A DNA stretch of 64,000 bases, from positions 1,793,908-1,857,907 of the forward strand of contig JACEVL010000130.1 of the NCBI GenBank assembly GCA_020284085.1, in the 5' to 3' direction. Below, piece after piece: positions 61,261 to 64,000 of this stretch. This DNA is from Aporrectodea caliginosa (Eukaryota; Annelida; Clitellata; Crassiclitellata; Lumbricidae). The notes below the pieces were generated by a model. That model worked only from the letters and a program-made list of their open reading frames with translations. It searched no databases and had not been told where the DNA came from. A program made the position numbers and the translations under genes. Each line of letters starts with the position of its first letter. Position 1 is the first letter of the stretch.

Positions 61261-64000
61261 TTAAACATCACAACGAAACCTAGCAGGTTTTTGAGTCAAA
61301 CGCTTAGGACGAACGATTTCCTGTCCTAACAACGAAGTGTCATCCAGAACTTCTTCGGGTTCAAATCCTACGGACGTGCGGACATCGTCCTCGATGGGGG
61401 AAAAATCACCTTCCACCAACTTTAACTTGTCAACATAGACAATCAAAGGCGGGGATTTCGAACTCTTCCGGATCCTATAAAGAACAGGACTTAATTTATC
61501 AAGCACTTGGTAAGGACCAGTATAGTTTTTATTCCATTTGTCTTTCAGACCCGTTCTTCTCCTCGGATAGAAGTACCACACTAAGTCTCCAGGTTGGAAA
61601 CTAGTTTCCTTGACACGCAAATCATATCTAAAGGCACGAGTACTAGCTTGACGCTGCATAAATTCTCTAACACATTGAAAATCAATTTGCATGCGTTCTA
61701 GTTGATCTACAACAAAAGCATCAGTTGAAAGACGGTCTGGCAAAACTCGGCAGTCTCCTAAAATCAAATCAATTGGCAGACACAACTCTCGGGAAAGGAA
61801 GAGCCGGTTCGGTGTGTAGCCAGTACTTTCATTCTCACTTGCTCGATACGCAGCCAGGACGTACGGAAGATGTAGGTCCCAATCTCGTTGGTTCTGGCTG
61901 ACAACTTTACCGAGCATGGAATTCAGCGTTTTATGAAAACGTTCCACGGCGCCGTTCGAGCTAGGCTTGTAAGGCGACGTGCGTACTTTATCTATGCGCA
62001 ACAGTCGGCAGAGGTCCTTGAAGAGTATCGCCTCAAAACAAGGGCCTTGGTCCGAAATGATTTGTCTCGGACAACCGAACCTTGAAATGAATTCCTTCAC
62101 CAAGACTTTAGCCACGGTGGTTGCCTCTTGATTGCGTATGGGATACGCCTCAGCCCATCTGGTGAAATGATCGACAATGGTAAGTATGTATCGATAACCG
62201 GTTGTGGATACGGGATGGGGACCCGTGATATCGATCCCGATACATTCAAGTGGAGCCCCGACATTCATGTTCTGCAATTTCCCTTGCCGTGGAGGATGTC
62301 CTCTCCAGTACTTGGCGCATACTTGACATCGACGGAGGCATTGGCGAACGTCATCTCGCCAACCCGGCCAATAAGCTCTTTTCCGGACTTGCGCTGTAGT
62401 TTTACGGATACCCAAGTGTCCGCCAGACATACCGTCGTGTGTCTGTTGAATCAGCATTTGTCGCCGGCTCGGAGGAGGAATCAATTGATACCACATGACT
62501 GAATTCGTGACAGGATGTAACCAGCGGCGCATCAGCAAACCGTCTTTATTGATCAATTGTGGCCACTGCGCCAAGAGTGTCTTCAGTTCAGGACTATGGC
62601 CACGTGTCGATTCCAAGGACGGTTTTTCGTCAGACTCGGCCAGTCGTTCCAGGATCCAGCTAAGATTCTTATCTGCCCGTTGTTCCTCGATCAGTTTCTT
62701 TGCGTTCCATTCGTGACAAACATTCGGTGATGTCGAGTCAGTTGCTGGTGCATTCTGAATGACATCTACCACCATCGGACGACGGGAAAGGGCATCAGCA
62801 TTGCGATGTGCACTGCCGGCGCGGTGTTGAATATCAAAACTGAATTCCTCTATGATCGTGAGCCATCTTGCGCTTTGACCAATAGGTTGAGGCGTTTTCC
62901 TCAACCACTGGAGTGCAGAATGGTCTGTTCTGAGGACAAACCTGCGCCCCAAAAGGTATTGGCGGTACATTTTAAGAAAATGAACCATAGCCAGCAGTTC
63001 TTTCCTAGTCACATCGTAATTCTTCTCAGCATCTGAGCAGACACGACTTCCGAAACAAATGACTTTCTCCTGTCCTTCTTGGACTTGAGAAAGGACGGCC
63101 CCGATAGCTTCGTAAGAGGCATCGGTATCTAAGATGTACAAGTCTCGATCATTCGGCAACGCTAAAACAGGGGCTTCAGTCAAGCACCTCTTCAATTCAC
63201 AAAATGCATTGTCACATTCGATCGACCAGTGAAACCGCATGCCCTTCTTAGTAAGCGCGTGTAAAGGTCTTGCCACATGTGCAAAGTCAGGCACGAAGCG
63301 GCGGTAATAGGCACAGAGACCTACAAAGGACCGAGCATCTCGTAGCGATGACGGTGTTGGCCATTCAGATACCATTCGTATTTTTTCAGGATCAGTTTGG
63401 ATTCCTTCTTTACTAACGACATGTCCCAGGAAAGTTACTTGTTGCTGAAGGAGGTGGCATTTGTTTGGTTTCAATTTAAGTCCCACGGTCTTCAGTCGTT
63501 CTAACACCCGAGCAATTCTGGTTAGATGGGTATTCAAATCAGCTGCGAAGATGATAATGTCATCAAGGTATATTAAACAAATTTCAAAATTCAGGCCAGC
63601 CATGACTAAATTCATCATGCGGGAAAAAGACGCAGGTGAATTGCTTAACCCAAAGGGTAAGACTCTGAATTGATAGCTACCCTTCCGAGTAATAAAAGCT
63701 GTCTTGTGTCGATCTTTCGTGTGCACGGCCAATTGATGATACCCAGCCTTCAGGTCAAATGTACTGAACCATCGAGAACCAGATAGACTATCAAGGCATT
63801 CAGCGATCAACGGAAGCGGAAACGCGTCTGGACGTGTTTTTGCGTTGACAGCCCGGTAATCTACGCAGAAGCGTGGCGTACCGTCTTTCTTTTTCACGAT
63901 GACAACGTTACTTGCCCAGGGGGACATCGAAGGTTCGATAATCTTCAACCGCAGCATGTTGTCAATCTGTTCATCGATAAGAGGAAGCAACGTCATCGGC
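61261..64000 (-). CDS. Ty3/gypsy pol: reverse transcriptase, RNase H, integrase (partial, continues right)
   Basis: Intact for 911 codons from the ATG at 63996; the true start is beyond the edge. Rough residue positions from 63996: RT with DYRAVNAKT (46-54), FDLKAGYHQ (80-88) and catalytic YLDD (143-146); RNase H with LDTDAS (289-294), RKELLA (331-336) and TDHSALQW (357-364); integrase HHCC (H520, H527, C557, C560); DDE core D589, D649, E685; and a GPY/F-type KNYTGPYQV motif near the C-terminus. All catalytic residues are present and no stop or frameshift is seen, so the copy is recent. Domain order is the ordinary Ty3/gypsy one, unlike the element at the left edge. Confidence 0.95.
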   Translation of the reverse strand, partial: PMTLLPLIDEQIDNMLRLKIIEPSMSPWASNVVIVKKKDGTPRFCVDYRAVNAKTRPDAFPLPLIAECLDSLSGSRWFSTFDLKAGYHQLAVHTKDRHKTAFITRKGSYQFRVLPFGLSNSPASFSRMMNLVMAGLNFEICLIYLDDIIIFAADLNTHLTRIARVLERLKTVGLKLKPNKCHLLQQQVTFLGHVVSKEGIQTDPEKIRMVSEWPTPSSLRDARSFVGLCAYYRRFVPDFAHVARPLHALTKKGMRFHWSIECDNAFCELKRCLTEAPVLALPNDRDLYILDTDASYEAIGAVLSQVQEGQEKVICFGSRVCSDAEKNYDVTRKELLAMVHFLKMYRQYLLGRRFVLRTDHSALQWLRKTPQPIGQSARWLTIIEEFSFDIQHRAGSAHRNADALSRRPMVVDVIQNAPATDSTSPNVCHEWNAKKLIEEQRADKNLSWILERLAESDEKPSLESTRGHSPELKTLLAQWPQLINKDGLLMRRWLHPVTNSVMWYQLIPPPSRRQMLIQQTHDGMSGGHLGIRKTTAQVRKRAYWPGWRDDVRQCLRRCQVCAKYWRGHPPRQGKLQNMNVGAPLECIGIDITGPHPVSTTGYRYILTIVDHFTRWAEAYPIRNQEATTVAKVLVKEFISRFGCPRQIISDQGPCFEAILFKDLCRLLRIDKVRTSPYKPSSNGAVERFHKTLNSMLGKVVSQNQRDWDLHLPYVLAAYRASENESTGYTPNRLFLSRELCLPIDLILGDCRVLPDRLSTDAFVVDQLERMQIDFQCVREFMQRQASTRAFRYDLRVKETSFQPGDLVWYFYPRRRTGLKDKWNKNYTGPYQVLDKLSPVLYRIRKSSKSPPLIVYVDKLKLVEGDFSPIEDDVRTSVGFEPEEVLDDTSLLGQEIVRPKRLTQKPARFRCDV

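Overview
The window is eukaryotic, and the gene content is metazoan: six spliced protein-coding genes with short exons and GT/AG introns, AT-rich introns packed with short interspersed repeats, and one LTR retrotransposon at each edge. Recognisable genes are a USP53/USP54-like protein (C-terminal part), PMS2, CLUAP1/IFT38, the mitochondrial rRNA 2'-O-methyltransferase MRM2, a JNK-type MAP kinase and an SLC35D-type nucleotide-sugar transporter. Nothing fixes the species. Tail-bearing tRNA-derived SINEs, a SINE/LINE tail ending in a GCGCTATATAAAT-like motif, hAT MITEs and a Gmr1-like element fit an invertebrate, probably aquatic, but this is inference.

Layout. 1-4797 (-): Ty3/gypsy-type element with Gag, protease and integrase placed before the reverse transcriptase (Gmr1-like order), with its 5' LTR at 4320-4797. 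6412-10116 (+): last four coding exons of a USP53/54-like gene; earlier exons lie beyond the left edge, so the retroelement probably sits in one of its introns. 10266-13700: repeats only. 13721-28750 (+): PMS2, 25 exons. 29479-38281 (-): CLUAP1, 13 exons, convergent with PMS2, with poly(A) signals about 70 bp apart. 39166-41392 (+): MRM2, divergent from CLUAP1. 42786-47309 (-): JNK, 8 coding exons, convergent with MRM2. 47310-54978: no supported coding sequence, with a GC-richer probable JNK promoter near 48.4-48.7 kb. 54979-56708 (-): SLC35D-like transporter in two coding exons. 58567-58905: internally deleted hAT transposon. 58905-64000 (-): a second Ty3/gypsy element with RT-RNase H-integrase, an extra ORF after pol and an LTR, which is followed by a primer-binding site and a gag-like start, suggesting a tandem or LTR-sharing arrangement.

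The host genes have separate housekeeping or signalling roles (mismatch repair, intraflagellar transport, mitochondrial rRNA modification, stress kinase, Golgi transport) and show no operon-like logic. Exon boundaries were set by reading both splice signals and phase. The PMS2 (with one ambiguous junction), CLUAP1, MRM2, JNK and SLC35D models close in frame from start to stop; the USP53/54-like model closes from its first visible exon to its stop. The most unusual points are the integrase-first retroelement with its frame-switching purine-repeat gag, the unidentified post-pol ORF of the second element, the stack of decoy 3' splice sites before the last PMS2 exon, and a 12-nt CLUAP1 microexon next to a very long UG tract.
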